Shown: positions 29,046 through 37,916, counted from the stretch's first letter. The stretch: 64,000 nt of DNA from Streptococcaceae bacterium AF54-32pH5A (GCA_027682205.1 JAQDAD010000001.1:434001-498000); one strand, 5' to 3'. The notes: generated by a model not told the origin, from the sequence alone. A program made the numbers and translations.

Positions 29046-30125
29046 CTATTTTACATATTCAAGTTCAGCTTTTTCGACCCATTCGTCCAAATGTTTTCCA
29101 ACAGCTTCCCAATCAATACTTTGTGGTTTCACTTGATCAACAAATTTCTTAGTTGCTTCTGGTAACTCTTTCACTGCCTCAGTATTTGCAGGAATAGAAC
29201 CAAAGTTTTTGCTATACTCTACTTGAATTTCTGTTTGACCAAACCAATCAATAAATTCTTTAGCTAAAGCTTGTTTCTTACTAGTATTCAAAATCATTGT
29301 TTGTTCAGTTACAAACGGGACACCAATTTCAGGAGACATTACTTTAAATACAACATTTTGTTCTTTCTGTCCAACTAATGCACCAGAACCCCACATCATT
29401 CCATACTGGATTGGGTCATCCTTATCCAACATTTTAACAATTGAACTTTCACCCTTTTGAAGAGTGTACGCATTTTCCAAATATTCTTTAGCTGCTTGCC
29501 AACCTTTTTCAGAAACACCCAATTCTCCTTTATCATCTAGATAACGAACAAGGATACTTGCCAAGATAGCACGCCCTGTTCCACCTGAGAGCCCAGAAAT
29601 TGAATATTTACCTTTATACTTGCTACCTAACTCAGTCCAATCTTTAGGCATTTCTTTTACATCAGGCGCCCCAATTAAAACTAATGGTTGAACAATCACA
29701 GGATTATAATAATTATCTTTATCTGATAAAGATTGATCAATTTTATCTAACCATTTAGGCTTGTACTGTACTAGTAATTTTTGATCTCTAATTTTATTTG
29801 AATCAACAGCACCAATTCCAAATACCATATCTGCAACTGCATTATTCTTCTCAGCAATAACACGGTCTGCTAATTGAGCGCCAGGGATATCAACCATTTT
29901 AATATTGAAACCAGCTTCTTTTGCTTTAGCAGTTAGCCAATCTCCACGTCCGTTTGAAACAGAGTTAGAATAAATTACTAATTCTTGGCTCTTATCAGCT
30001 TTTTCTTCTGATTGAGGTGTATCGCTCGAAGAATTTGATGAATTATTTGAACCACCTGAACATGCTGCCAATGTTGTAACCGCAACCCCTGCAGCTAAAA
30101 GCGATAACAATTTAGATTTTTTCAT
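29046..30125 (-). CDS. Solute-binding lipoprotein of the ABC importer
   Basis: 359 residues. The lipoprotein signal ends in TTLAAC (cysteine about residue 22), a Ser/Asn-rich linker follows, then a type II periplasmic-binding fold of the iron/spermidine/AfuA class (about 45-355), starting ELVIYSNSVSNGRGDWLTAK. Binding-pocket stretches include GLSGGTGRAI and GMMWGSGALVG. Related proteins bind ferric iron, thiamine, phosphonates or hexose phosphates; the subfamily is not decidable by eye. Second gene of the operon, 36 nt after the phosphoesterase gene. Confidence 0.88.
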   Translation of the reverse strand: MKKSKLLSLLAAGVAVTTLAACSGGSNNSSNSSSDTPQSEEKADKSQELVIYSNSVSNGRGDWLTAKAKEAGFNIKMVDIPGAQLADRVIAEKNNAVADMVFGIGAVDSNKIRDQKLLVQYKPKWLDKIDQSLSDKDNYYNPVIVQPLVLIGAPDVKEMPKDWTELGSKYKGKYSISGLSGGTGRAILASILVRYLDDKGELGVSEKGWQAAKEYLENAYTLQKGESSIVKMLDKDDPIQYGMMWGSGALVGQKEQNVVFKVMSPEIGVPFVTEQTMILNTSKKQALAKEFIDWFGQTEIQVEYSKNFGSIPANTEAVKELPEATKKFVDQVKPQSIDWEAVGKHLDEWVEKAELEYVK

Positions 30126-30161
30126 ATGAAAACTCCTTTATATTTTTAATAATAATTTTTT

Positions 30162-30818
30162 TTAAAATTTTTCACAATATGGAACAAATCGTCTCATATC
30201 TTCAAATACTGTATAATCAATACGATTTACAGTAATTACAGGAATCTTTTCAAGTAGAACTTTTGTTAATTCCTTTTTCACCTTTGTAAACTCTTCATTT
30301 TCATCTTCCGTTAATGGAACTCGAAGATATCCAATTGAGATATGGAATTGATAGCGATCATGATTAGGGAATCGAACACCTGCTTTTTCTGAAACATACG
30401 TTCTAATTTCTTCTAATCGTTTAGCTGATTTTTCATCTGCTGGTTCAACTAAAATGTTTTGATTGCCCATTTCAGTAACTCGCATATGAATATCTTCGTT
30501 GAGTAATGGGAAGATTTCTAGTTGCTTAGCAAAGTAATCATGAATTTCTTGTAATGGTGTATCTAGTGGTAGATGACTACTCCAAAATTCAGACTCACGA
30601 TTTTCGTGACAAAGTAACTCTATTACTGTCATATGAATAGAATCTCTTGGAGTTAATGTAAATTTATCTATAAATGGCAACTCTCTATAACGTGATTGAA
30701 TGATATCAACAACTTCCATCAAATCTGAATTAGTATAAAGATTTGCAACAACTGTATTCCCTGGGAAATGATTAAATTCCCCGTTCTCTTTGAACTTAAT
30801 TTTTGTTAAGTTTTTCAT
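30162..30818 (-). CDS. 2H-superfamily phosphoesterase
   Basis: 218 residues. Two HxT/S motifs, HMTV in SIHMTVIELL (about residue 80) and HISI in YQFHISIGYL (about 166), mark the 2H phosphoesterase (RNA ligase-like/cyclic phosphodiesterase) superfamily. Such enzymes open 2',3'-cyclic phosphates or related phosphodiesters. I start at the ATG at 30818 because AAGAAGG stands before it; an upstream in-frame ATG overlaps the operator. It is the first gene of a transporter operon, so a cytoplasmic phosphodiesterase acting on the imported compound is a reasonable inference. Confidence 0.82.
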   Translation of the reverse strand: MKNLTKIKFKENGEFNHFPGNTVVANLYTNSDLMEVVDIIQSRYRELPFIDKFTLTPRDSIHMTVIELLCHENRESEFWSSHLPLDTPLQEIHDYFAKQLEIFPLLNEDIHMRVTEMGNQNILVEPADEKSAKRLEEIRTYVSEKAGVRFPNHDRYQFHISIGYLRVPLTEDENEEFTKVKKELTKVLLEKIPVITVNRIDYTVFEDMRRFVPYCEKF

Positions 30819-30841
30819 AAAAAGACCTTCTTTTTTATTTT

Positions 30842-30906
30842 TGACATCGGTGTCATTCATGTTTACATTATACAATGTAAACGATTACTTTGTCAAGCGC
30901 TTTCAT
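30842..30906 (-). promoter_or_regulatory. Transporter-operon promoter with LacI-type operator 2, second palindrome and cre-like site
   Basis: Minus-strand TTGACA (30891-30896), an 18-nt spacer and TATAAT (30867-30872). TGACATCGGTGTCA (30842-30855) lies just after the start point. A second perfect palindrome (30861-30882, arms GTTTACATT and AATGTAAAC) covers the -10 box. ATGAAAGCGCTTGACA (minus strand, about 30891-30906) overlaps the -35 box and resembles a CcpA cre site, agreeing at about 12 of 14 consensus positions. Confidence 0.75.
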
Positions 30907-30959
30907 AATTTTTTTTTGATTTTTTTTATATATACATATCACAAGACTATTGTGCTTTA

Positions 30960-31973
30960 TTATTTATTGTATCCATTAGGATTTTTGGATTGCCAATTCC
31001 ATGTATCTCTACACATATCTTCAACCGTTTTCGTAGTCTTCCAATTTAACTCCTTATACGCTTTGTCTGCATTTGCATAACAAGTCGCAACGTCTCCTGA
31101 TCGTCTTGGAACAATTTTATAAGGAATTGGAACCTTATTAACACTTTCAAATGTATTTACAAGTTGTAATACACTAGTTCCCTCTCCTGAGCCCAGGTTA
31201 TAAATATAAACATCTGTTTTTTCAGATACTCTTTCTAAAGCTTTTATATGCCCTATCGCTAAATCCACTACATGGATATAATCGCGAACACCAGTACCAT
31301 CTACCGTATCATAATCATCTCCAAAAACACTTAGCTCTGATCGCTTGCCTACAGCTACTTGTGCAATAAAAGGCATCAAGTTGTTGGGAATTCCAGAGGG
31401 GTCTTCACCAATAAGCCCAGACTCATGAGCCCCGATCGGATTAAAATAACGAAGCAATGCAATACTCCACTCTGAATCTGCTACATGAACATCTTTTAAA
31501 ATTTGTTCAAGCATCACTTTGGTGTACCCATAAGGATTTGTTGCACTTGTCGGCATTGTCTCAATGAGGGGTGATTGATTGTGAATGCCGTATACAGTCG
31601 CACTCGATGAAAATACAATCTTCTTAACTTTAAACTCTGACATCACTTCAACAAGAGCTAATGTGCTCATAATATTATTTTCGTAGTACATCACAGGCTT
31701 TTGCACGGATTCGCCGACAGCTTTGTATCCTGCAAAATGAATTGCAGCCTCAATAGATTCTTGTTCAAAAACTTTTCTCAATCCTTGTTTATCACAAACA
31801 TCTAATTCGTAAAACGCAGGACGTTTCCCAGTAATTGCTTCAATCCGATCTAATACCAAGATGCTAGAGTTCGAAAGGTTATCGACAATTACGACTTCCT
31901 TCCCTAAATTTAATAATTCTACTACGGTATGGCTACCAATATAACCAGCTCCGCCTGTCACCAATATTGCCAT
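30960..31973 (-). CDS. galE: UDP-glucose 4-epimerase
   Basis: Interconverts UDP-galactose and UDP-glucose. 337 residues. NAD-binding GGAGYIGSHTV at the N terminus, the catalytic Ser in FSSSATVYG (about residues 120-128) and the YxxxK motif YGYTK (about 148). Last gene of the pfbA operon, 12 nt after galT. Few bases separate its stop from the next promoter and no clear terminator is seen, so read-through into the transporter operon is possible. Confidence 0.95.
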   Translation of the reverse strand: MAILVTGGAGYIGSHTVVELLNLGKEVVIVDNLSNSSILVLDRIEAITGKRPAFYELDVCDKQGLRKVFEQESIEAAIHFAGYKAVGESVQKPVMYYENNIMSTLALVEVMSEFKVKKIVFSSSATVYGIHNQSPLIETMPTSATNPYGYTKVMLEQILKDVHVADSEWSIALLRYFNPIGAHESGLIGEDPSGIPNNLMPFIAQVAVGKRSELSVFGDDYDTVDGTGVRDYIHVVDLAIGHIKALERVSEKTDVYIYNLGSGEGTSVLQLVNTFESVNKVPIPYKIVPRRSGDVATCYANADKAYKELNWKTTKTVEDMCRDTWNWQSKNPNGYNK

Positions 31974-31985
31974 TTGGGGTTCCTC

Positions 31986-33461
31986 CTAATTAATTCCAAC
32001 CGACTTAACAAATCTCATAAACGCTTCATGTCCAAACGGAGTATTCTTATAAACGCCAGCATCTTCGAGAACTCTCGCAAATACTTGTCCTACTTCGTGT
32101 TGAACTACGCGATTAACCTCTTCTTTTTTAATATTAGGATATTTTTCTTTCAATTGATCAGCCCATTCTAAATGATAGTTTGCAATTGAATTTTTTTCTC
32201 CTAAAAGATATTTTTCAACTTCTTCTAACTCTGTTTTCAAACGAGGTGGTAAAATCGCAAGTCCCATCACTTCGATTAACCCGATATTTTCCTTTTTAAT
32301 ATGTTGTACATCTTGATGAGGGTGGTAAACACCATCTGGGTATTGTTTAGTAGTATGGTTATCTCTCAGAACAATATCCAATTCATATCTTCCATCCACT
32401 TTACGAGCAATAGGAGTCACCGTATGGTGTGGAATATCTTCAGTCTTAGCAATGATGTCTACTTCTAAATCTGAATATTCTCTCCAGATATTTAGGATTT
32501 TAGTAGCTAATTCTACCAAACGATTTTTATTTTCACCTTGTAGCCTAATCACTGACATCGGCCATTTTACAATACCTGCTTTAACATCCTCAAAGTCTTT
32601 AAAAAGAAATTCTCTCTCAATTTTTGCTTTTTCCATTGGGAAAATATGTTTTCCTCCCTGGTAGTGATTATGACTAAGAATAGAACCTCCTGAGATAGGA
32701 AGATCAGAATTTGAACCAGCAAAATATCCTGGTAAAATATCAACAATCTCCAATAATTGTTCAAATGTTTTGGACGTAATAGCCATTGGTACATGTTGAC
32801 TATTCAAGAATATCGCATGCTCATTAAAATATGAGTATGGGGAATACTGGAAACCCCATACTTCGTCTCCCAGTTCCAACCGAATAATTCTATGATTAGC
32901 ACGTGCTGGATAATTTATTCTCCCCTGATAACCTTCATTTTCCATACAAAGTAAACATTTTGGATAATTAGATGACTTTACCAATTTCTCTGCTGCGATT
33001 GTTTTCGGATCTTTTTCCGGTTTTGATAAATTGATTGTAATTTCAAGTGAACCATAATTAGTTTCAGTATGAAAAGCTATATTTTTAGCGATAGCTGACA
33101 ATTTAATATAGTCGCTATCTTTACTTAACTGATAGAACTCTTCAACTGCTTCCTGTGGCGAAACATCATATGAACTCCAAAAAATATCATTAAGGCGACT
33201 TGGTAATGGAACGATAAAATTCATCAGCTCTGCACCTAAACATTCCTTTGCCTCAGCTAAATCAGCAATTTTACCGTTCTTTAAAGCTATTTCTACTAAA
33301 TTGTCTTTTAATTTTTTAAGATCACTATCATTTGAAATCTTATCAGTTCCTTCTTCACCGATTAAAGCCAATATTCTATTTTTTATATATATTTGGTCCA
33401 TCGATTTATAAATTCCATATTCAATAACTTTATTAGCAAAATTATCTACTATTGTCTGCAT
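31986..33461 (-). CDS. galT: Galactose-1-phosphate uridylyltransferase (class II)
   Basis: Transfers UMP from UDP-glucose to galactose 1-phosphate. 491 residues, the long form found in Firmicutes, about 140 residues longer than the E. coli enzyme. Supporting stretches are the [20 protein letters not shown] segment (about residues 256-275) and [14 protein letters not shown] (about 343-356). AGGAG before the ATG; 16 nt after the phoU-like gene. galE follows at once, but there is no galK in the locus. Confidence 0.93.
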   Translation of the reverse strand: MQTIVDNFANKVIEYGIYKSMDQIYIKNRILALIGEEGTDKISNDSDLKKLKDNLVEIALKNGKIADLAEAKECLGAELMNFIVPLPSRLNDIFWSSYDVSPQEAVEEFYQLSKDSDYIKLSAIAKNIAFHTETNYGSLEITINLSKPEKDPKTIAAEKLVKSSNYPKCLLCMENEGYQGRINYPARANHRIIRLELGDEVWGFQYSPYSYFNEHAIFLNSQHVPMAITSKTFEQLLEIVDILPGYFAGSNSDLPISGGSILSHNHYQGGKHIFPMEKAKIEREFLFKDFEDVKAGIVKWPMSVIRLQGENKNRLVELATKILNIWREYSDLEVDIIAKTEDIPHHTVTPIARKVDGRYELDIVLRDNHTTKQYPDGVYHPHQDVQHIKKENIGLIEVMGLAILPPRLKTELEEVEKYLLGEKNSIANYHLEWADQLKEKYPNIKKEEVNRVVQHEVGQVFARVLEDAGVYKNTPFGHEAFMRFVKSVGIN

Positions 33462-33477
33462 ATATACTCCTCTTTAA

Positions 33478-34116
33478 CTATAATACTCCAATTTCCTGAT
33501 AATCTAACCATTTATAAATAGATTTTGTTGTATGGGACATCTTATCAAGAATATTAATAACTTCTAAAAATACAATAGCTTCATCAACATTTGAGGATTC
33601 AATAAGAAAGTTCTCTACTACTTTGTCTCCTAGTTTTTGACATAGACCAGATATCAACTTACATTTTTTATTATAGTCATATACGTCAGGTTCATAGTTT
33701 CTATTCTTATACCATGTTAGAGTTTTCTTTAAGTGATCCCCTAGAATAAAATGTATTTTTAGCATTTCATAAAATAATGGTCCCCATTCATGCATTGTAT
33801 GAATATTTTTTAAATTCTTAACTATTTCAATGATTCGATCACCAATACGTTCAATATCTGTGGATAATTTTACTATAGTTATAATTTTTCTCAAATCAAC
33901 AGAAACAGGATGTTGTAAACAGATGAGTTCAATACCTTTCATATCTATTGTAACAACTGCTTCATTAATAACTAAATCATTATCTATAATACTTTGTTTT
34001 TGAACTTCGGTTAAATCATCAAATATCATTTCATATTTTTTTATTATAGAAATCCATATATCTTCTAGATTATTAGACAACTCAATAATTTCATTGTCAA
34101 AATGCTTTCTCAACAT
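33478..34116 (-). CDS. PhoU-like protein
   Basis: 212 residues, all helical, with two three-helix PhoU repeats. The metal-cluster-type motifs are recognisable as DLRKIITIVKLSTDIERIGDR (about residues 75-95) and a weaker second copy around EAIVFLEVINILDKMSHTTK. PhoU normally works with the Pst transporter and PhoR to control phosphate uptake; here no pst gene is near and it lies in an operon of galactose genes. It might sense phosphate set free by galactose-phosphate use. The assignment to the family is fair; the role is inferred. Confidence 0.75.
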   Translation of the reverse strand: MLRKHFDNEIIELSNNLEDIWISIIKKYEMIFDDLTEVQKQSIIDNDLVINEAVVTIDMKGIELICLQHPVSVDLRKIITIVKLSTDIERIGDRIIEIVKNLKNIHTMHEWGPLFYEMLKIHFILGDHLKKTLTWYKNRNYEPDVYDYNKKCKLISGLCQKLGDKVVENFLIESSNVDEAIVFLEVINILDKMSHTTKSIYKWLDYQEIGVL

Positions 34117-34140
34117 TATCTAACCTCAATAATCAATTGC

Positions 34141-34192
34141 ACTATAAAGAACTCGTATAGATAACTGTCTTTATAGTTCATCATATGATGAA
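34141..34192. promoter_or_regulatory. Two hairpins between the PP2C-like and phoU-like genes
   Basis: ACTATAAAGA (34141-34150) with TCTTTATAGT (34168-34177), next to the perfect palindrome TTCATCATATGATGAA (34177-34192). No T run follows on the minus strand, so this is not a plain terminator. RNA processing or stabilisation within the operon is possible. Confidence 0.4.
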
Positions 34193-34198
34193 ATTATT

Positions 34199-34930
34199 TT
34201 AAACTTCAATTATCAAAATACTTGCATCATCTTTTTTACCATAAATAGGATCAATATTTGTAGATTCTTTTCTCATTTCAATTAACTCTCCAAAATTGTA
34301 GCCTGAATTTTGAGTATAAAAATCGTAAAAACCATCAGTCATTAAAACAATATGATCACTAGTTACTTCCAAACTACCATTGATAACATGATTTATACTA
34401 CTTTTGTCTAGTGAACCAATCCAATATCCATCTGGTTTATTAGCTAGCTTCCTAATATTTTGTAATATAGTCTTTTTATCAACTTCATCATTAGATTTGA
34501 TTGAAAATTTTCCTTGTTCAAAAAGACAATCTACTCTATGGTCTGTAATAGTTTGATTGTTGACTATCATAACACAATCGCCAATCATTATGTATTCTAA
34601 TTTTAAACCAGATAATTTCGCAAAAATAAAGGCAAAAGTTGGTAACTGGTAATAATCATCAAACTCACACTGATCTATCTCTATTATTTTTCTAACGTCA
34701 TCCAAAGCAAGCTCGAAAATTTTCTTCAATGATAACGAATCGTCACAATACTGCTTGAGACATTCAGAAATAAGGTGAGATACTTCTGAAACTGAATAAC
34801 CTATAGAGTCTTTTGAATTAAATAAATCTGTTGCTCCATCTATAATCCAGAAATATTGTTTTTTGTAACCTACGCTATCTTCGTTCTCTATAGTGCTACC
34901 TTGTATTGAGCATATTCTATCTATCTTCAT
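34199..34930 (-). CDS. PP2C-like serine/threonine phosphatase
   Basis: 243 residues from the ATG at 34930. Motifs of the PP2C fold: ENEDSVGYKKQYFWIIDGAT (about residues 14-33), IMIGDCVMIV (about 130), LMTDGFYDFY (about 203) and KKDDASILIIEV at the C terminus, giving the metal-binding aspartates. No membrane helix. It overlaps the end of pfbA by 14 nt, so the two are translationally coupled. Substrate unknown; a matching kinase is not in the window. Confidence 0.78.
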   Translation of the reverse strand: MKIDRICSIQGSTIENEDSVGYKKQYFWIIDGATDLFNSKDSIGYSVSEVSHLISECLKQYCDDSLSLKKIFELALDDVRKIIEIDQCEFDDYYQLPTFAFIFAKLSGLKLEYIMIGDCVMIVNNQTITDHRVDCLFEQGKFSIKSNDEVDKKTILQNIRKLANKPDGYWIGSLDKSSINHVINGSLEVTSDHIVLMTDGFYDFYTQNSGYNFGELIEMRKESTNIDPIYGKKDDASILIIEV

Positions 34931-37076
34931 AATGACGTTTAAAACTCCGTTGTCCAAATAGAAGGCAAATTCCAATAATAGTTAAAAGCAACTCAACCAT
35001 TTTATTTAATCCAGTTTTTGGTAATGCATGTTGATTATTTTTTGTCTTAACTACTTCACTAACATTAGTTACGTCATATTGTTTTTGTGAAATTTCTCCT
35101 GTTACTACATTACCTGAATCATGATTTGATTTTTCAATTTTATCATCTACACTATTTACTGAGTAATTATTAGCTAAACTATTTTTGTTTTCAGCTACAG
35201 GTTTTATTTCCTCTACATGCTTATCTGAGTGGTTATCTGAGTGATTACCTGAATTTTGCGAAAAGATTTTATAACTTTCATTCTCAGTTATAATATTAAA
35301 ATCACCGACACTATTATTTGTGTCTGAACTGGTCCCATTAAAATCAGTTTTAAGTAAAGAAACATGATTTCCTGTTAAATTGGAAAGTTGGTTATTTAAG
35401 ACAGTGATACTTCCAGCGGATTCTTCAATTACGATTCCGTCTTTACCTCCTGAAATGATATTATCAGACACTACCAAATTGTCGCTGACTCTTAACATTT
35501 CAATATTTGGCTGTTCAGTATTTTTCGAATTATTACGAATGATATTCTTTGTTACAGTAATATCAGTTACTTTTCCAAGATAATCTGCACTATCTTTTGC
35601 AACTCGTATTGCTTTAGTGTTAGAATCAGCAATATTAAATACATTTCCAGTAATAGTCACATGTTTATTCAAATCTAATATATCTTTAACATTTTTATAA
35701 CTATAAGCATTAACTAAAGCAGCACCATTTTCACGATAGTGTACACTTTCCTCTTTAGTTTTCTTATCAAACCTATTTCCTTTTATTAAAATATCAGTAA
35801 ATCCTGTAAAGCGAACACCCGCATACATCATATTATCAAAATGATTATTTAGAATTTTAATATTTGAAGGATTTTCAGTTGTTGCAGTTTGATAATGTGT
35901 CCCAATTGCAGTTACTAATTCACCTGATTTTTCACTTTTACCAAAATAAGAATTTTGAATTGTTACATTTTCAGATTTTTGACCATTATCATTTAATGCA
36001 TATGGAAAGCCTTTTCTGGTTAATGGCTCTATTTGAATAGACTCCTTACTGATGATCTGACCATCCTTCATAGTCTTAGGGAGAGCTTGTCCCAAAAACC
36101 GAGAGTTGTCTACTAGTACATTTTTTGAACCTGCAATTTGAATGGCATGTCCCTGATAGCTATCTTTAAAGGTTACATTACTTATTGTTACGTTTTTTGA
36201 ATTTCCTATAGCAAAGGCTCCTGAAGAATTGATCAAAGGAAGATTCTTAGCTTTTGTCCTCTCTTCATTCAAAGCTCCGTTCATATCAATTGTTCCACCA
36301 GAGTAACTGATATCTTCGGTTGGTTCCCACTCAACTTGATCTCCATCATCAGTGAATAAACCTGTCATGAATACAATAGAAGGATGATTTTTGATATTGA
36401 TACCATTTAATATTGTAGCTTTTTCATGTACTTCTATGTGTGTATGACTTCTCAAAAAGACAATTTCTTTAACTAAATAAGTTCCCTCAGGAAAATATAC
36501 TTTTCCTCCACCTAATCCTTTAGCAGCTGCATCTATTGTATCTTGAATTGCTTGTCTGTCATCATTAACCCCATCGCCTACTGCACCATAATCTTTTACA
36601 TTTAAAGCAATTTTTTCAAAATCTTTTTTTATAGTGCTATCATTTATAATATCTTCTTTATTGTTCTTGCCTTCATTATTAGATTTTTCTGTAGATTCAA
36701 CTGTTTTATTATCTTGTGAATCAGAATGAATAGTATCATTAGAGTTATCACGATTAACACTTGACAAACTATCTAAATTATTAGTAGATGAATTAGTATC
36801 GATACTTCCAGTAGATGAATTAGTATTGATACTTCCAATAGATGAATTAGTATTGATACTTCCAATAGAATCATTATTAGAAATATTTTGAGAGTAACTT
36901 AAATCATTGGTAGTTACATTAGAAATCTCTTTTGTATCAATCTGTGATGTAGTAGTACCAACTTCATCAGCTAAAATACTTTGGCTTCCAAAAATTGAAA
37001 CAGCCAATAAAACTGAGCATGTTCCAACTTTCAATTTACGAATGCTAAATACTTCATTATGAAAAATGTGTTTCAT
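34917..37076 (-). CDS. pfbA: PfbA-like LPXTG-anchored beta-helix surface protein
   Basis: 719 residues from the ATG at 37076 (GGAGG upstream). YSIRK-like signal FSIRKLKVGTCSVLLAVSIF; a low-complexity Ser/Asn linker with TNSSTGSIDTNSST-type repeats (about 60-115); then a right-handed parallel beta-helix starting with the pectate-lyase-3 motif KDYGAVGDGVNDDRQAIQDT (about 145-165) and extending to about 590. A charged spacer leads to the sortase signal LPKTG, a hydrophobic stretch and a basic tail. Pneumococcal PfbA binds plasmin(ogen) and fibronectin and its helix resembles polysaccharide lyases. Being first in an operon with galT and galE suggests it acts on a galactose-containing polymer (inference). 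Confidence 0.88.
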   Translation of the reverse strand: MKHIFHNEVFSIRKLKVGTCSVLLAVSIFGSQSILADEVGTTTSQIDTKEISNVTTNDLSYSQNISNNDSIGSINTNSSIGSINTNSSTGSIDTNSSTNNLDSLSSVNRDNSNDTIHSDSQDNKTVESTEKSNNEGKNNKEDIINDSTIKKDFEKIALNVKDYGAVGDGVNDDRQAIQDTIDAAAKGLGGGKVYFPEGTYLVKEIVFLRSHTHIEVHEKATILNGINIKNHPSIVFMTGLFTDDGDQVEWEPTEDISYSGGTIDMNGALNEERTKAKNLPLINSSGAFAIGNSKNVTISNVTFKDSYQGHAIQIAGSKNVLVDNSRFLGQALPKTMKDGQIISKESIQIEPLTRKGFPYALNDNGQKSENVTIQNSYFGKSEKSGELVTAIGTHYQTATTENPSNIKILNNHFDNMMYAGVRFTGFTDILIKGNRFDKKTKEESVHYRENGAALVNAYSYKNVKDILDLNKHVTITGNVFNIADSNTKAIRVAKDSADYLGKVTDITVTKNIIRNNSKNTEQPNIEMLRVSDNLVVSDNIISGGKDGIVIEESAGSITVLNNQLSNLTGNHVSLLKTDFNGTSSDTNNSVGDFNIITENESYKIFSQNSGNHSDNHSDKHVEEIKPVAENKNSLANNYSVNSVDDKIEKSNHDSGNVVTGEISQKQYDVTNVSEVVKTKNNQHALPKTGLNKMVELLLTIIGICLLFGQRSFKRHYEDR

Positions 37077-37138
37077 AAGGACCTCCAATATTTTTATTAA
37101 TTTACAATTTATTATTAGTTTTCTTAAAATAGAGCAAA

Positions 37139-37189
37139 TGACACCGCTGTCATTATCTTTATAATATATTTTATAATTTGAATTGTCAA
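37139..37189 (-). promoter_or_regulatory. pfbA-gal operon promoter with LacI-type operator 3
   Basis: Minus-strand TTGACA (37184-37189), a 17-nt spacer and TATTAT (37161-37166), then TGACACCGCTGTCA (37139-37152). Geometry equals that of the other two operators. The untranslated leader to the pfbA ATG is about 75 nt. Confidence 0.8.
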
Positions 37190-37232
37190 GAAATAACACA
37201 ACAAAAGACAATATTTTTGAAAACGCAATCAT

Positions 37233-37916
37233 CTAATGAATTATATATCCAAACTATACACCAATAATATTCCAAACATTTCTAGTTTGAGATAATAGTT
37301 TCATTGTTTCGGAAAAAATCTTCTAAAATATCACTAAATTCTATTTAATAAAAGTCGTAATCTTTTAATTATAATTTAAAATCATGACCATCCGTCAAAC
37401 GGGTGGTCTGTGCCAGGGTTATAAGTTCAGATTACCAGCTAGCGTCTATAGACGCTGGCTTTCACTATGTGACTATTAGTCCGTCTCACACCTAGCGGAG
37501 CGAGACGGACTAATAGTCACATAAAAAAGAACGCTTGGTAAAAAATCTTTAAAATCAAAAAACGCATATTATCAGGCATCTAAAACCTTAATAATATGCA
37601 TTCTTGTGGAAAGATTTACTTCATTTTCTCCTTAAATTGAGTTTTACCCAGCCTCCAGTATTGTTATAGAATTACTTGGAGTCCTAATTTTTCCTTTATA
37701 ATCATGTCAAACGAAATAGTTAATTCATCCCCTCCTATTATTTTTTTGGATGTTGTCAATATTAGTATGAGATAGTTTTTAATTATAGTATTAAAACAGT
37801 CGTGATATTTTTTAATTTATTTATTCAACTACTATATTTCTTGTCTCACAATTAAAATTATTTTATTAATCTTTAATTTTATCTATTGATTTTTGTTTTC
37901 AATTGTTCAATAATTT
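37233..37916. other. Gene-free stretch with strong inverted repeats
   Basis: No gene is supported over almost 700 bp. It contains four inverted repeats (37386-37408, 37441-37456, 37467-37522, 37564-37599) and then AT-rich sequence. Two well-placed ribosome-binding-like sequences lead only to two-codon frames (37720-37728 and 37616-37624, minus strand). This is the likely left border zone of the conjugative element. Confidence 0.6.
37386..37522. repeat. Cluster of three hairpins, IS- or MITE-like
   Basis: GACCATCCGT (37386-37395) with ACGGGTGGTC (37399-37408); the perfect palindrome AGCGTCTATAGACGCT (37441-37456); and a perfect 21-bp inverted repeat (37467-37487 with 37502-37522) around a 14-nt loop. 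No T tract follows, so these are not terminators. Such hairpin sets occur at ends of IS200/IS605-like elements and in structured RNAs. The family is not identified. Confidence 0.6.

Noticed and set aside
26229..30125. Ferric-iron importer as the firm annotation of the ABC genes
   Set aside because: The fused permease and binding-protein class includes iron systems, but the galT/galE/phosphoesterase context and LacI-type control fit a sugar phosphate better; left open.
37467..37522. The 21-bp inverted repeat as a terminator
   Set aside because: No T tract follows on either strand and no gene ends next to it.
37616..37728. Ribosome-binding-like sequences followed by ATG-AAT-TAA (37720-37728) and ATG-AAG-TAA (37616-37624), minus strand
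   Set aside because: They look like start-stop elements, but the area is AT-rich and there is no gene behind them; chance or decay is more likely.
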